Of a stretch of 32,686 bases of DNA, positions 22,432 through 30,355 are shown piece after piece. Location of the stretch: assembly GCA_035652535.1 (NCBI GenBank), contig DASRDP010000157.1:1-32686 (forward strand), given 5' to 3'. The stretch's first letter is position 1. Each line of letters begins with the position of its first letter. The notes beneath the pieces are model-generated. The model did no database searches. It had not been told where the DNA came from and saw only the letters and a program-made list of their open reading frames with translations. Position numbers and translations under genes: made by a program. The stretch comes from Chloroflexota bacterium (GTDB lineage Bacteria > Chloroflexota > UBA6077 > SHYK01).

Positions 22432-24893
22432 TAGAAGCCACCTCCTGGCGCGCGTGCGCCACCGGGCGCGCCGACGCCGGCTCCGGGAACTGCGGCCCGA
22501 GCCGCGGTCGCCGGCAGCACGACCTCGTCGCCCTCCCGCAGGCCGGACAGAACCTCGGAATACTGGTCGTTTGCAATTCCGACGGTCACGGTCTGGCTCT
22601 GCGGGCCGCTCGGTGTGACGAGCTTGACGGTTCGAGTCTGTCCACTCTTCGTGAGGGCGCGGTTCGGCACCATGAGCGCGTCATCCTTTTTGGCCGTCGT
22701 GATGGCGGCCGTCGCCGTCATGCCGGGGCGAACGTCCTGCGCGTCGATCATGGTGATGGAGACGAGATAGCTGACGACGCCCTGCATCGTCGTTCCCGAA
22801 GGTGAGATAGCGCCGACCTCGCCCCTGAACCGACGGTCCGGCAACGCGTCGAACGTCACGACAGCTGGTTGTCCGACGGCGATCTGGGGAATGTCCGTCT
22901 CGCCGATCTGCACGTCCGCGCGGACCTGCGCCGCGTTTACGAGGGTAATCCCCGACTGGGTGGTGCCGCCGGTGATGGTCGCCGCGGCTCCCGCCGCGGT
23001 CTCGCCCTGGTTCATGTTCACCGCCCCTACGACACTGGCGAAGGGCGCCGTGAGGGTGGCGTTATCGAGATTGAACTCGGCCGTCTCGAGGTCCGTTTGC
23101 GCCTGACGGACGGTCGCGCGCTGGGCGTCGATATCAGTGGCAAGGTACGGGACACGCTTCAGATCGAGGTTGGCCTGCGCCTGAGCAATGGCGTCTCTCT
23201 GCGCCTCGATGTCGTAGCTGGTCGCCGGGTTCGACGTCGTGTCCAGCTTCGCCCGCGCCGCCTGCAGCGCCTGCTGAGCGGCCAGGACGTCCGAATCGAG
23301 GGGTGAGGTGAGCTGGTCGAGGCGCGCCTGGGCCGATCGAACTGATGACGTGCTGGCATCGACCGCCGTCTGCGCAGCCGCGAGGCTCGCGCTGGCGCCG
23401 GTCGCCGCAACCTGCGCCTCACGATCTCGCGCCGCCACGAGGCTGGCCTGGGCGGCCGTCACGGCTCCCTGAGCGGCCGCCACGGCGTCGGCGCTCGGGG
23501 AGAGGAGCTGATCCAGCTTCGCCTGCGCGCTGGCAAGCGCCGCCCGCGCGCTATCGGCGTCAGCCCGCGCCGATGCGACGTCCTCCGCCCGCGGAGCTAC
23601 GAGCGCATTGAGCTTGGCCTGCGCCGTCGAGAAATTCGACTGAGCCGCGTCGACCTGAGCGGTCGCGGCGGCGATCTCTTCATTGGTGGGGCTTTGCTGG
23701 AGCTGGACAAGCTTGGTCTGCGCGCTGTCGACATTGGTTTGTGCCGCGGCGACCGCGTGGTCGTCGGCCAGCAGCTGGGCGGACTCCGCCGGTGTGAGGC
23801 CGGAGAGTCGCGCCGCGTTGGCCTCGGACGTCGTTGTGGGCACCGGGACCCGAGCGGCTGCGTAGTCGGCCGCGCGCTTCGCGATCGCGGCCTGGAGGGC
23901 GGACTGCGCCGTCGACAAGGCCGACCGAGCCGAGGCGAGATCCACGCTCGATGGCCCGACCTTCACCTGGGCGAGATTCCGCTGTGCTGCATCGAGCGCC
24001 CCGCGCGCGCTGGCAACGGCCGCGCGGTCCGCGGTCACGTCGTTCGCTGACGGGTTGAGCAGCACGTTGAGTCTCCCCTCAGCGCTCTGCAGCGTGTTCC
24101 GCGCCGTCTGGACGGCCGTCTGCGCGGCAGCCACGTCTGCTGGCTGCGGGCTGAGCAGCGCGTTCAGTTTCTGCTGCGCGCTGGCCAGCTCAGCTTCCCC
24201 GCTGACCACCCCGGCCCGTGCGGAGACCTGATCCGTTGCGGCCTGGATTTGCGCATCCTGGAGCTTGGCGAGATCGCTCGTCAGCTGGGCCTGCGCGCTC
24301 TCCATCGCGCCCTGGGCCGCCACCAGGTCAGCGCCCTGCGGCGCGAGGAGGACCTGCAAGCTTGCCGTCGCGGCATCCACCGCGGCCTGGGCCGCCGCGA
24401 CGTCCTCCGGTCGACCGTACTGCATCCCGGCGAGCTTCGCCTGCGCGGCGGCCAACGCGGCCTGCGCGCCCTCCACGTCCTCGACGCGTGGTCCGTCGAG
24501 CATCTGGCGCAGCTTGATCTGCGCCACGTTCAGCCGCGTTTCGGACTGTTGAATCGCCAGGCGCAGGTCGGCAGAATCGAGGCGGGCCAGGGGTTGGCCT
24601 TCCTCGACCTGGTCGCCCACGTGCACCAGGACCTCGGCGATGGTGCCCGAGCCGCGGAAGTTCACCCGGCTCAGGGCCGACGAGGCGACGGTGCCCGTCG
24701 CATTGACGGTCGCGGCGATGGAGCCGCGCGTCACGCGGGCGGTCTGCTGGGTGGTGGGCCCGGGCGACGGGTGCACCCGGTTGTAGACGACGTACGCCGC
24801 CGCGACGGTCGCGACGAGCGCGATGAGGGCTGCGAGAATGGGTCCGATCGCCGGGGCGCGCCGCCGGCTCAGACCTGGCGCTGCGATCCGCAT
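22431..24893 (-). CDS. HlyD/MacA-like membrane fusion adaptor with giant repeat-built helical hairpin
   Basis: An 820-residue adaptor, about twice the usual length of the family. ATG 24893 has GAGGAGGAG immediately upstream, so a GTG start at 24920 is rejected. Residues 17-37 form a membrane anchor. A lipoyl half ([27 protein letters not shown]) precedes an Ala/Gln-rich helical region at about 112-612, and the second lipoyl half ([19 protein letters not shown]) follows. Beta-barrel and membrane-proximal domains come next (residues 655-800), and the tail is Gly/Ala/Pro-rich. The helical region consists of 12 degenerate units with a P-x3-D-(V/I/L) type motif. The protein should link the MacB-like permease to an outer structure. 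No TolC-like gene is present. Confidence 0.9.
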   Translation of the reverse strand: MRIAAPGLSRRRAPAIGPILAALIALVATVAAAYVVYNRVHPSPGPTTQQTARVTRGSIAATVNATGTVASSALSRVNFRGSGTIAEVLVHVGDQVEEGQPLARLDSADLRLAIQQSETRLNVAQIKLRQMLDGPRVEDVEGAQAALAAAQAKLAGMQYGRPEDVAAAQAAVDAATASLQVLLAPQGADLVAAQGAMESAQAQLTSDLAKLQDAQIQAATDQVSARAGVVSGEAELASAQQKLNALLSPQPADVAAAQTAVQTARNTLQSAEGRLNVLLNPSANDVTADRAAVASARGALDAAQRNLAQVKVGPSSVDLASARSALSTAQSALQAAIAKRAADYAAARVPVPTTTSEANAARLSGLTPAESAQLLADDHAVAAAQTNVDSAQTKLVQLQQSPTNEEIAAATAQVDAAQSNFSTAQAKLNALVAPRAEDVASARADADSARAALASAQAKLDQLLSPSADAVAAAQGAVTAAQASLVAARDREAQVAATGASASLAAAQTAVDASTSSVRSAQARLDQLTSPLDSDVLAAQQALQAARAKLDTTSNPATSYDIEAQRDAIAQAQANLDLKRVPYLATDIDAQRATVRQAQTDLETAEFNLDNATLTAPFASVVGAVNMNQGETAAGAAATITGGTTQSGITLVNAAQVRADVQIGETDIPQIAVGQPAVVTFDALPDRRFRGEVGAISPSGTTMQGVVSYLVSITMIDAQDVRPGMTATAAITTAKKDDALMVPNRALTKSGQTRTVKLVTPSGPQSQTVTVGIANDQYSEVLSGLREGDEVVLPATAARAAVPGAGVGAPGGARAPGGGF
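23130..24479 (-). repeat. Twelve-unit protein repeat in the adaptor hairpin
   Basis: This segment encodes residues 139-588 of the adaptor. Units begin with a motif of the form L-x2-L-x-x-P-x3-D-(V/L/I)-x-x-A. The acidic residue of each motif sits at 139, 164, 189, 253, 285, 318, 406, 438, 469, 535, 561 and 587. Spacings are 25, 25, 64, 32, 33, 88, 32, 31, 66, 26 and 26, so they are multiples of about 25 or 32 and read almost the same in either direction. The centre, residues 349-368, is a Pro/Thr-rich turn. Confidence 0.75.
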
Positions 24894-25079
24894 CGGCTCC
24901 TCCTCGCGCGCGCTGATCACCTACATCGTGCCCGTTGGAGGAATGCGCGCCCAAGGAAACCGGGGGTGGCCGTCGCTACCCGTGCAGCGTGTTTTGCAGG
25001 CTATCCGACAGGGTGGGCGCAATTGCGCGGCGGATCTCGGTCTGTGGCAGCCGGTGGTGGCCTCAGCGGACCCGGCTTA

Positions 25080-25095
25080 CGGTCCGCCAGGACCG
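25080..25095. terminator. 6-bp hairpin downstream of the hexaheme cytochrome gene
   Basis: CGGTCC (25080-25085) pairs perfectly with GGACCG (25090-25095) around GCCA. It lies 27 bases after the stop codon of the minus-strand cytochrome operon and upstream of the adaptor gene. It is a modest terminator candidate. The remainder of the 228-base gap (24894-25121) shows no gene or clear promoter. Confidence 0.3.
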
Positions 25096-25121
25096 GCTCC
25101 TTGTCCCCAGCCGACCCGATG

Positions 25122-26492
25122 CTATGGCGAGCTGGAAACGCGATGGACCGTCGTGACCGAATACGGTCGTCCCTGGGCGTGGCAGAGCGCGCACGACTCG
25201 ACCCCGCCCGACGTTTGGCTCGCCGCGTGGGCAAACGCCTGTGGGCTGTCGTGGCACCCCGTGCACGCAGCCGTCACGGGCGGAAGCTCGCGTACGACCT
25301 GTCCGTCCAGGATCACGCGCAGCGCCGCCGACGCTTCGAGGGTCTGGCTGATCATGTACGAGTCCTGTACATGGCACAGCGCGCAGTTCGCCCGGTCTTT
25401 CGGAAAGGGGTGGACGGCCGCGAGATCGACCGGCTGCGGCGCCGTCGGGGACCCGCCGTAGACGACGAACGGACGCGTGAGGTCCTCGCCGGTGTGGATT
25501 CGGTGGATGAAGTTGCGGAACTGTACCGGTTCGGGTGGCAGTGGCCCGCCGACCGCCATCCGCTTATCAGCATCACTTTGCGTCGCGTTGTGGCACATGA
25601 CGCAAAACTCGGTGTTGCGGCGCGTGCCTCCATGCGTCGCCAGCGTCCCGTGACAGGCGTTGCAGTTCTCCGTTTTCACGATCTGGCGTCGCGGCACCGG
25701 CGCGGGATCCGTGACCGGGAAGTAGAAGACCGTGTTGTAGCCAACGTCGCGAGCGGGTGGGACGCCGGCAACGGCGCTGGGAAACTCCAAATAGCCCTCG
25801 GTGGCGACGGCAAACGTGCCTTGCGCCTCGGCGGGAAGCTGGGCGCGAAAGACGTAGCGCGCGGAGCCGTCGGGCAGGCTTTCCGCCCGCCGAGCGTCCT
25901 CGCGCTGCGCCCATTGGTAGTCGACCGTCGGGCCGGCAACGGTGAGGTTCAGGGCCGTCATCTCGGACGGCGCGATGGCCTGCCCCGCGTTGTCCCGGAT
26001 GCGGAACCGAACGGACGGGCTCTGGCCCGGCGCCCCGCTCGCTTCGAGCACGTCGAAGTTCACCCCGCGGACCGGCGGCGGCGACACGTCCGGTGGCTCC
26101 GGCTCCGACGGGATCGCGATGTAGGCGATGACGTTGACGAGCTGATCGTCCGAGAGCTGGTCCGGCGCGAACCCGGGCATCTGCGCGGAGCCCCGCCGAA
26201 CCTGGGTCCGGATCAGGGCCGTGCGCTCTCTTGTGGCCATATCGAAGGACTGTCGGCCCTCGGTGTGGCATTCCTGGCACTGCGCACGAAATACGAGACG
26301 GCCCGCCTGCCGGTCGGCGTGAGTCAGATCGACCTCGCCCCCCTGCGCGCTCGTCGATGGAGCCGTCGCAGCCGGCGGCGCTCCGGGAGCGGCGGTCATC
26401 GAGAATCGGTTCACCACGACGGCGAGCAGCACGCCTACCAGTAGTGCGAGCGCGACCAGGGCGATGCCGGCGCGGTCGCCGAGCGCGGTCAT
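25122..26492 (-). CDS. Hexaheme c-type cytochrome: monoheme domain plus OmcA/MtrC-like multiheme domain
   Basis: A 456-residue exported cytochrome with an N-terminal membrane anchor at residues 8-28. Six CxxCH haem sites are visible, with His at 76, 281, 301, 374, 414 and 438. The first belongs to a class I cytochrome c domain (about 55-128) with likely axial Met105 in SAQMPGF. A beta-rich stretch (140-265) follows. The rest has the layout of OmcA/MtrC-family cytochromes: NCNACHGTLATHGGTR, FCVMCHN, FIHRIHTGEDL and NCALCH. The ATG overlaps the cytochrome b-c stop by four bases (ATGA), with GGAGGGGAG upstream. It is the last gene of the Rieske/cytochrome b-c operon, so it probably takes electrons from that complex to an acceptor outside the membrane. 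Confidence 0.85.
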   Translation of the reverse strand: MTALGDRAGIALVALALLVGVLLAVVVNRFSMTAAPGAPPAATAPSTSAQGGEVDLTHADRQAGRLVFRAQCQECHTEGRQSFDMATRERTALIRTQVRRGSAQMPGFAPDQLSDDQLVNVIAYIAIPSEPEPPDVSPPPVRGVNFDVLEASGAPGQSPSVRFRIRDNAGQAIAPSEMTALNLTVAGPTVDYQWAQREDARRAESLPDGSARYVFRAQLPAEAQGTFAVATEGYLEFPSAVAGVPPARDVGYNTVFYFPVTDPAPVPRRQIVKTENCNACHGTLATHGGTRRNTEFCVMCHNATQSDADKRMAVGGPLPPEPVQFRNFIHRIHTGEDLTRPFVVYGGSPTAPQPVDLAAVHPFPKDRANCALCHVQDSYMISQTLEASAALRVILDGQVVRELPPVTAACTGCHDSPQAFAHAASQTSGGVESCALCHAQGRPYSVTTVHRVSSSP

Positions 26493-27928
26493 TTGCTCCC
26501 CTCCGAGAACGACATGACGTATTGCGCCACTTCCTCCACATCCTCATGGCTGAGCTGCCCCAGAAATGCGGGCATGATGGCCGTGCGCGACATCCGTTGC
26601 GGCTCCTCGATGTAGGAGTGGATGTAGTTTGCATCGCGGCGCTTGCCCTCACCGACCAGCGATGGCGCCTCGGCGGTCCCCTCTCCGCTCGCGCCGTGGC
26701 AACCGGCGCAGTACTGGCGGTACTGCGTTCGGCCGAGGACCTGCATCGCCGTCAGGCGGACGCCGTGCTCCTCCACCCCGGCCGGCGGCGTCGTCAGCAT
26801 CGCCGCGGTGGTAAGGAATCCGATTCCCCCGGCGAGTAGGACCGCCACACCGCTGGCCATCGGCCGTTTGCTGAGGCGACGCTCGCTTCCCGCGTCGAGG
26901 AACGGTAGGAGAACGAGCGCCACGAACGCCAGGAGCGGCAGCAGGACCACCCCAACCCACTCGAGCTGACCGGGAAAATACTTGAGGAGCTGGAAGAGGA
27001 ACAGGAAATACCACTCGGGCCTCGGGATGTATGCGGTATTCGTCGGGTCGGCTGGCGCCTCGAGCGGCGCGCCGAAGACCATCGCCAGACCCAGGAGCAC
27101 GAGGAACACCACCACGGCGATGGTGAGGTCTTCGACGATGATGTCGGGCCAGAACGGGCGCCCCGCTTGCTTGAAGAATGCGTAGCGGGCCGCGTCGGGC
27201 CGATAACCCCGCGTCGCTTCTTCTTCGCGAAGGCGCTCCGCCGCAGCCTGCTCGGCATTCCAGAGGGTCGGTGGCACGGACACGCCATGCCAGATCACCA
27301 GCGCGACGTGGCCGACCAGGAGCGAGATCAACGCGCCCGGAAGGAGAAGCGTGTGGAGGGCGTAGAAGCGCGTGAGAGCGGCGGCGCCCAGCTCAGTGCC
27401 CCCGCGCGCGAGCCGCAAAACGAAGTCCCCAATCAGCGGGATCGTCCCGGCCATGTTCGTCCCAACGCTCGTCGCCCAATACGCCTTCTCATCCCATGGG
27501 AGCAGGTAGCCCGTGAACGAAAAGGCGAGGGTGAGGGCGAGGAGCCCAACGCCGAGGAGCCACGTCACCTCCCGCGGGCGCTTGTAGGCGGCGAGCGTGA
27601 ACACGACGACGAGGTGCGCGCCCACGAGGACCACCATCGCGCTAGAGCCCCAGTGATGAAGTCCGCGGACGAGGCGGCCGAAGGCGACGCGATCGTTGAT
27701 GTACGACACGCTCTCATACGCGTGGTCCGGAGTCGGCGCGTAATACAGGGCCAGGACGACGCCGGTCACCAGCTGCAGGGTGAACACGAAGAGAGCGGCG
27801 AAGCCGAGCGTGTAGAGCAACCCGACGCCGAGGGGCACATTGCGCAGGAACAGCGTCCTGCCCAGCGTCGTGGTCCCGGCTCGCTCTTCGAGCCATTCGC
27901 CCAGGGAGCCCGCGCGGACGAATCGCAT
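26489..27928 (-). CDS. Cytochrome b (N- and C-terminal domains) fused to cytochrome c
   Basis: A 479-residue core subunit of a quinol-oxidising bc complex. Membrane helices of the cytochrome b N-terminal domain carry haem ligands His91 and His105 (14 apart) and His192 and His207 (15 apart). The 15-residue spacing is typical of cytochrome b6/b6f and Gram-positive types. The quinol-oxidation motif PEWY is at 304-307 in the C-terminal domain. After a last helix (about 358-379) comes a fused class I cytochrome c with CAGCH at 407-411 and axial Met452 in AIMPAFLGQLS. The fusion replaces a separate cytochrome c1. The gene starts eight bases after the Rieske gene and overlaps the hexaheme cytochrome gene. 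Confidence 0.93.
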   Translation of the reverse strand: MRFVRAGSLGEWLEERAGTTTLGRTLFLRNVPLGVGLLYTLGFAALFVFTLQLVTGVVLALYYAPTPDHAYESVSYINDRVAFGRLVRGLHHWGSSAMVVLVGAHLVVVFTLAAYKRPREVTWLLGVGLLALTLAFSFTGYLLPWDEKAYWATSVGTNMAGTIPLIGDFVLRLARGGTELGAAALTRFYALHTLLLPGALISLLVGHVALVIWHGVSVPPTLWNAEQAAAERLREEEATRGYRPDAARYAFFKQAGRPFWPDIIVEDLTIAVVVFLVLLGLAMVFGAPLEAPADPTNTAYIPRPEWYFLFLFQLLKYFPGQLEWVGVVLLPLLAFVALVLLPFLDAGSERRLSKRPMASGVAVLLAGGIGFLTTAAMLTTPPAGVEEHGVRLTAMQVLGRTQYRQYCAGCHGASGEGTAEAPSLVGEGKRRDANYIHSYIEEPQRMSRTAIMPAFLGQLSHEDVEEVAQYVMSFSEGSK

Positions 27929-27936
27929 GGCGGCGC

Positions 27937-28494
27937 CTACAGCGCGACCCGGTTCGGGACGCCGACCTGGAAGTCCTGGTACTGCGTCATCAAGAGTCCG
28001 CCGTCGATCCGATACCTCAGCTCATCCATGGCTCTCGGCGGTGGCCCATCGAGGACGCGGCCGTCATCGCGCGCGAATACGCCGCCGTGACACGGGCAGA
28101 CGAACGTGCTGGACTCGGCGCGGTAGCCCACGAGGCACCCCAGGTGGGTGCACCGAGCGTTGCGCACAACCACGTTCTCTTCCGTCGATCGATACACCCA
28201 TACCGCACGGGGGAGCGTTGTCTGGAGGTATCCGTCGGCACGGCGGATCCCGAACTGAACCATGCGTGGTTGGCCGACGGCGAAGTCGGCGACCTGACCC
28301 AGGGAGATCCAAGGAGACTCGTCGCGGCGGCCTGCGGGCGAGACGATGGCGCCGATGACCGGCACGCCCAGCGCCGCCGCGAGAAAAGCGCCCAGCCCGG
28401 CGCCGACCCGAGCCAGGAGCGCTCGGCGCGTACTCGTTCCCGGTTCTGACCGGTCGTCGGCCTCCGACCGCGGATGCCCCGGCGGGATTGTCAT
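27937..28494 (-). CDS. Rieske 2Fe-2S protein of the bc complex
   Basis: A 185-residue iron-sulfur subunit. The N-terminus has a twin-arginine-like STRRALLARVGAG followed by a hydrophobic helix (residues 31-52) that acts as Tat signal and anchor. Cluster ligands are Cys115 and His117 in CTHLGC, and Cys133 and His136 in CPCHGG; the other cysteines (120, 135) would form the disulfide typical of high-potential Rieske proteins. It takes one electron from quinol at the Qo site and passes it to the cytochrome c domain. AGAGGTGG lies about seven bases before the ATG. It is the first gene of a three-gene minus-strand operon. The 194 bases upstream, shared with the divergent cupredoxin gene, show no strong promoter. 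Confidence 0.94.
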   Translation of the reverse strand: MTIPPGHPRSEADDRSEPGTSTRRALLARVGAGLGAFLAAALGVPVIGAIVSPAGRRDESPWISLGQVADFAVGQPRMVQFGIRRADGYLQTTLPRAVWVYRSTEENVVVRNARCTHLGCLVGYRAESSTFVCPCHGGVFARDDGRVLDGPPPRAMDELRYRIDGGLLMTQYQDFQVGVPNRVAL

Positions 28495-28688
28495 CCGTCA
28501 CCACCTCTGCCCGCCAAGTGTAAGCAATCGGCCGATCACGGAGGCACCAGCCAGCGCGGTAGTTCGTGGCTATCCAAAAGGAGGGGCCGCGTTGGAGTCG
28601 TGCCAATATCGAAACGTTGCTCTAAGGTGCTGATGGGTGCACACTTCTCACAGGACTCCCGATCTTCGTGCGGAGGAGATATGCGTTC

Positions 28689-29177
28689 ATGAATAGCATC
28701 ACGCGCTGCCCGTGGGGACGCCGCGCCACCGTGCTGGCGATAGCGCTCATCGCACCCGCCGCCGTTCTGCTCTCGGCCTGCAATAGGGGCTCGGCGCCGG
28801 TCACCACCATCAACGTGAGCGGTGCTGACTTTGCCTTTACGCCGGACAAGGTTTCGGTGCCGGCCGGCAAGGTTCACCTCGTCTTTACCAACCAGAGCAC
28901 GACCAACCAGCACGAGCTGTGGGTCTATCCACAGAACCAGCCGCGCCTCCAGGAGATGGTTCAGGCAAAAGAAGCCGGGCAGGACGTCGAAGAAAAGGAC
29001 TACCTCCAGAACGTGGCGGGGGACGTTGAGGACGTGCCGACCGGTCAGACGCAGAGCTTCGATGCCACGCTCCAGCCAGGCACGTACGAGTTCGGCTGCT
29101 TCGTGACCAGCACCGTGGATGGTCGGCCACGGAACCACTACGCCCTGGGTATGCATTTCCAGCTCCAGGTCATCTAA
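28689..29177 (+). CDS. Cupredoxin-like copper lipoprotein
   Basis: A 162-residue lipoprotein with lipobox LSAC at Cys31 after a hydrophobic signal. The ATG at 28689 follows GGAGGAG by ten bases. The mature domain has a cupredoxin strand pattern (INVSGADFAFTPDKVSVPAG, VHLVFTNQS). Type 1 copper ligands are suggested by His75 in TNQHELW, Cys137 in YEFGCF, His150 and Met155 in NHYALGM. The Cys-to-His loop is 12 residues, longer than in typical small cupredoxins, and a charged insertion (about residues 82-112) precedes the last strands. It would carry single electrons at the outer membrane face. Its position, divergent from the bc operon, suggests it exchanges electrons with that chain. Confidence 0.78.
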   Translation: MNSITRCPWGRRATVLAIALIAPAAVLLSACNRGSAPVTTINVSGADFAFTPDKVSVPAGKVHLVFTNQSTTNQHELWVYPQNQPRLQEMVQAKEAGQDVEEKDYLQNVAGDVEDVPTGQTQSFDATLQPGTYEFGCFVTSTVDGRPRNHYALGMHFQLQVI

Positions 29178-29218
29178 CAATCGCCTCTCGTGCGACCGCA
29201 CCAACAGGGGAGAAGCGA

Positions 29219-30331
29219 ATGATTGTCGGGGTGCCGAAGGAGATCAAGGACAGCGAGCGGCGCGTCGCCGTGACGCCAAGCGGCGCCCACGCGCTCTGCG
29301 CAGCCGGCCATACGGTCGTGGTCCAGGCCGACGCCGGCACGGGGAGCGGATTCGCCGACGCCGAATACGCGGATGCGGGCGCGCGCATCGAGAAAGACGC
29401 GGCGGCCGTGTGGGCTGCCGAGATGGTGGTGAAAGTGAAGGAGCCGCTTCCGGCTGAGTACGCCATGCTGGCGGCCGGGCAGATTCTCTTCACCTATCTG
29501 CACCTCGCGGCGGAGCCCGAGCTGACCCGCCAGCTCGTGGAGCGAACGGTTACGAGCATCGCCTACGAGACGGTTCAGTCCGCCGATGGTCGACTGCCGA
29601 TCCTCGAGCCGATGAGCGAAGTCGCCGGCCGCATGGCGCCCCAGGTCGCCGCGCAGCTCCTCACGCACGTCGGCGGCGGGCGCGGGCTGCTCCTCGCGGG
29701 CGTGCCGGGCGTGGCTCCGGCCCGCGTCATCATCCTCGGCGCCGGCACGGTTGGAGCGAATGCCGCTCGAATCGCGTTGGGCATGGGCGCAGACGTGACC
29801 GTCTTCAATCGGGGGCTCGACCGGTTGCGCGCGCTGGACACGACATTGAACGGGCGCGCCACGACGATGGCGGCGCATCCCGAGTCAATCGCGGAGGCTG
29901 TCCAGACCGCGGACGTCGTGATCGGAGCCGCCCTGGTCACGGGAGCGCGGGCGCCGCGCCTGGTGACGGAGGCGATGGTCCGAACGATGCGGCCGGGCTC
30001 CGTCATCGTCGACGTCGCGGTCGACCAGGGCGGGTGCGTCGAGACGATCCGTCCGACCAGCCACACGCATCCGACATACACGCTGCATGATGTGGTGCAC
30101 TACGCGGTGCCCAATATGCCGGGCGCGGTGCCGCGCACGTCGACGATCGCCCTCACGAATGTGACGCTCCCGTACGTTCGGCTCATCGCGGAGCGCGGCT
30201 TCCAGAGCGCGGTCACCTCTCCGGAGCTGGCCGCCGGGGTGAACACGTACCGGGGTGTGGTGACCCATCGCGCCGTGGCGGAGGCAGTCGGCCTCCCGTT
30301 TGTTCCGCTCGGGGACGCCCTGGCACGCTAG
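29219..30331 (+). CDS. ald: Alanine dehydrogenase
   Basis: A 370-residue NAD-dependent L-alanine dehydrogenase, matching the usual length. The start IVGVPKEIKDSERRVAVTP is the family signature. Pyruvate-binding Lys74 (VKVKEP) and catalytic His95 (FTYLHL) are present, as are the NAD-binding GAGTVG at 174-179 and the essential Asp269 in VDVAVDQGG. The C-terminal HYAVPNMPGAVPRTST is also diagnostic. It interconverts L-alanine and pyruvate plus ammonia in the cytoplasm. GGGGAGAAG lies four bases before the ATG. It follows the cupredoxin gene by 41 bases on the same strand but has no obvious functional link with it. Confidence 0.96.
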   Translation: MIVGVPKEIKDSERRVAVTPSGAHALCAAGHTVVVQADAGTGSGFADAEYADAGARIEKDAAAVWAAEMVVKVKEPLPAEYAMLAAGQILFTYLHLAAEPELTRQLVERTVTSIAYETVQSADGRLPILEPMSEVAGRMAPQVAAQLLTHVGGGRGLLLAGVPGVAPARVIILGAGTVGANAARIALGMGADVTVFNRGLDRLRALDTTLNGRATTMAAHPESIAEAVQTADVVIGAALVTGARAPRLVTEAMVRTMRPGSVIVDVAVDQGGCVETIRPTSHTHPTYTLHDVVHYAVPNMPGAVPRTSTIALTNVTLPYVRLIAERGFQSAVTSPELAAGVNTYRGVVTHRAVAEAVGLPFVPLGDALAR

Positions 30332-30333
30332 AC

Positions 30334-30347
30334 CGCGCCGTGGCGCG
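30334..30347. terminator. Hairpin between convergent ald and histidine kinase genes
   Basis: CGCGCC (30334-30339) and GGCGCG (30342-30347) are perfect inverted copies with a two-base centre, filling the 24-base gap between convergent stop codons. The loop is tight and there is no T-tract, so termination is only a positional inference. Confidence 0.25.
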
Positions 30348-30355
30348 TCGTAGCG

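Noticed and set aside
24249-26444. A 731-codon open frame on the plus strand across the adaptor and hexaheme cytochrome genes
   Set aside because: It runs opposite to two genes with clear domains and lies in a GC-rich region where antisense frames stay open; its translation is Arg/Gly-rich with no recognisable fold.
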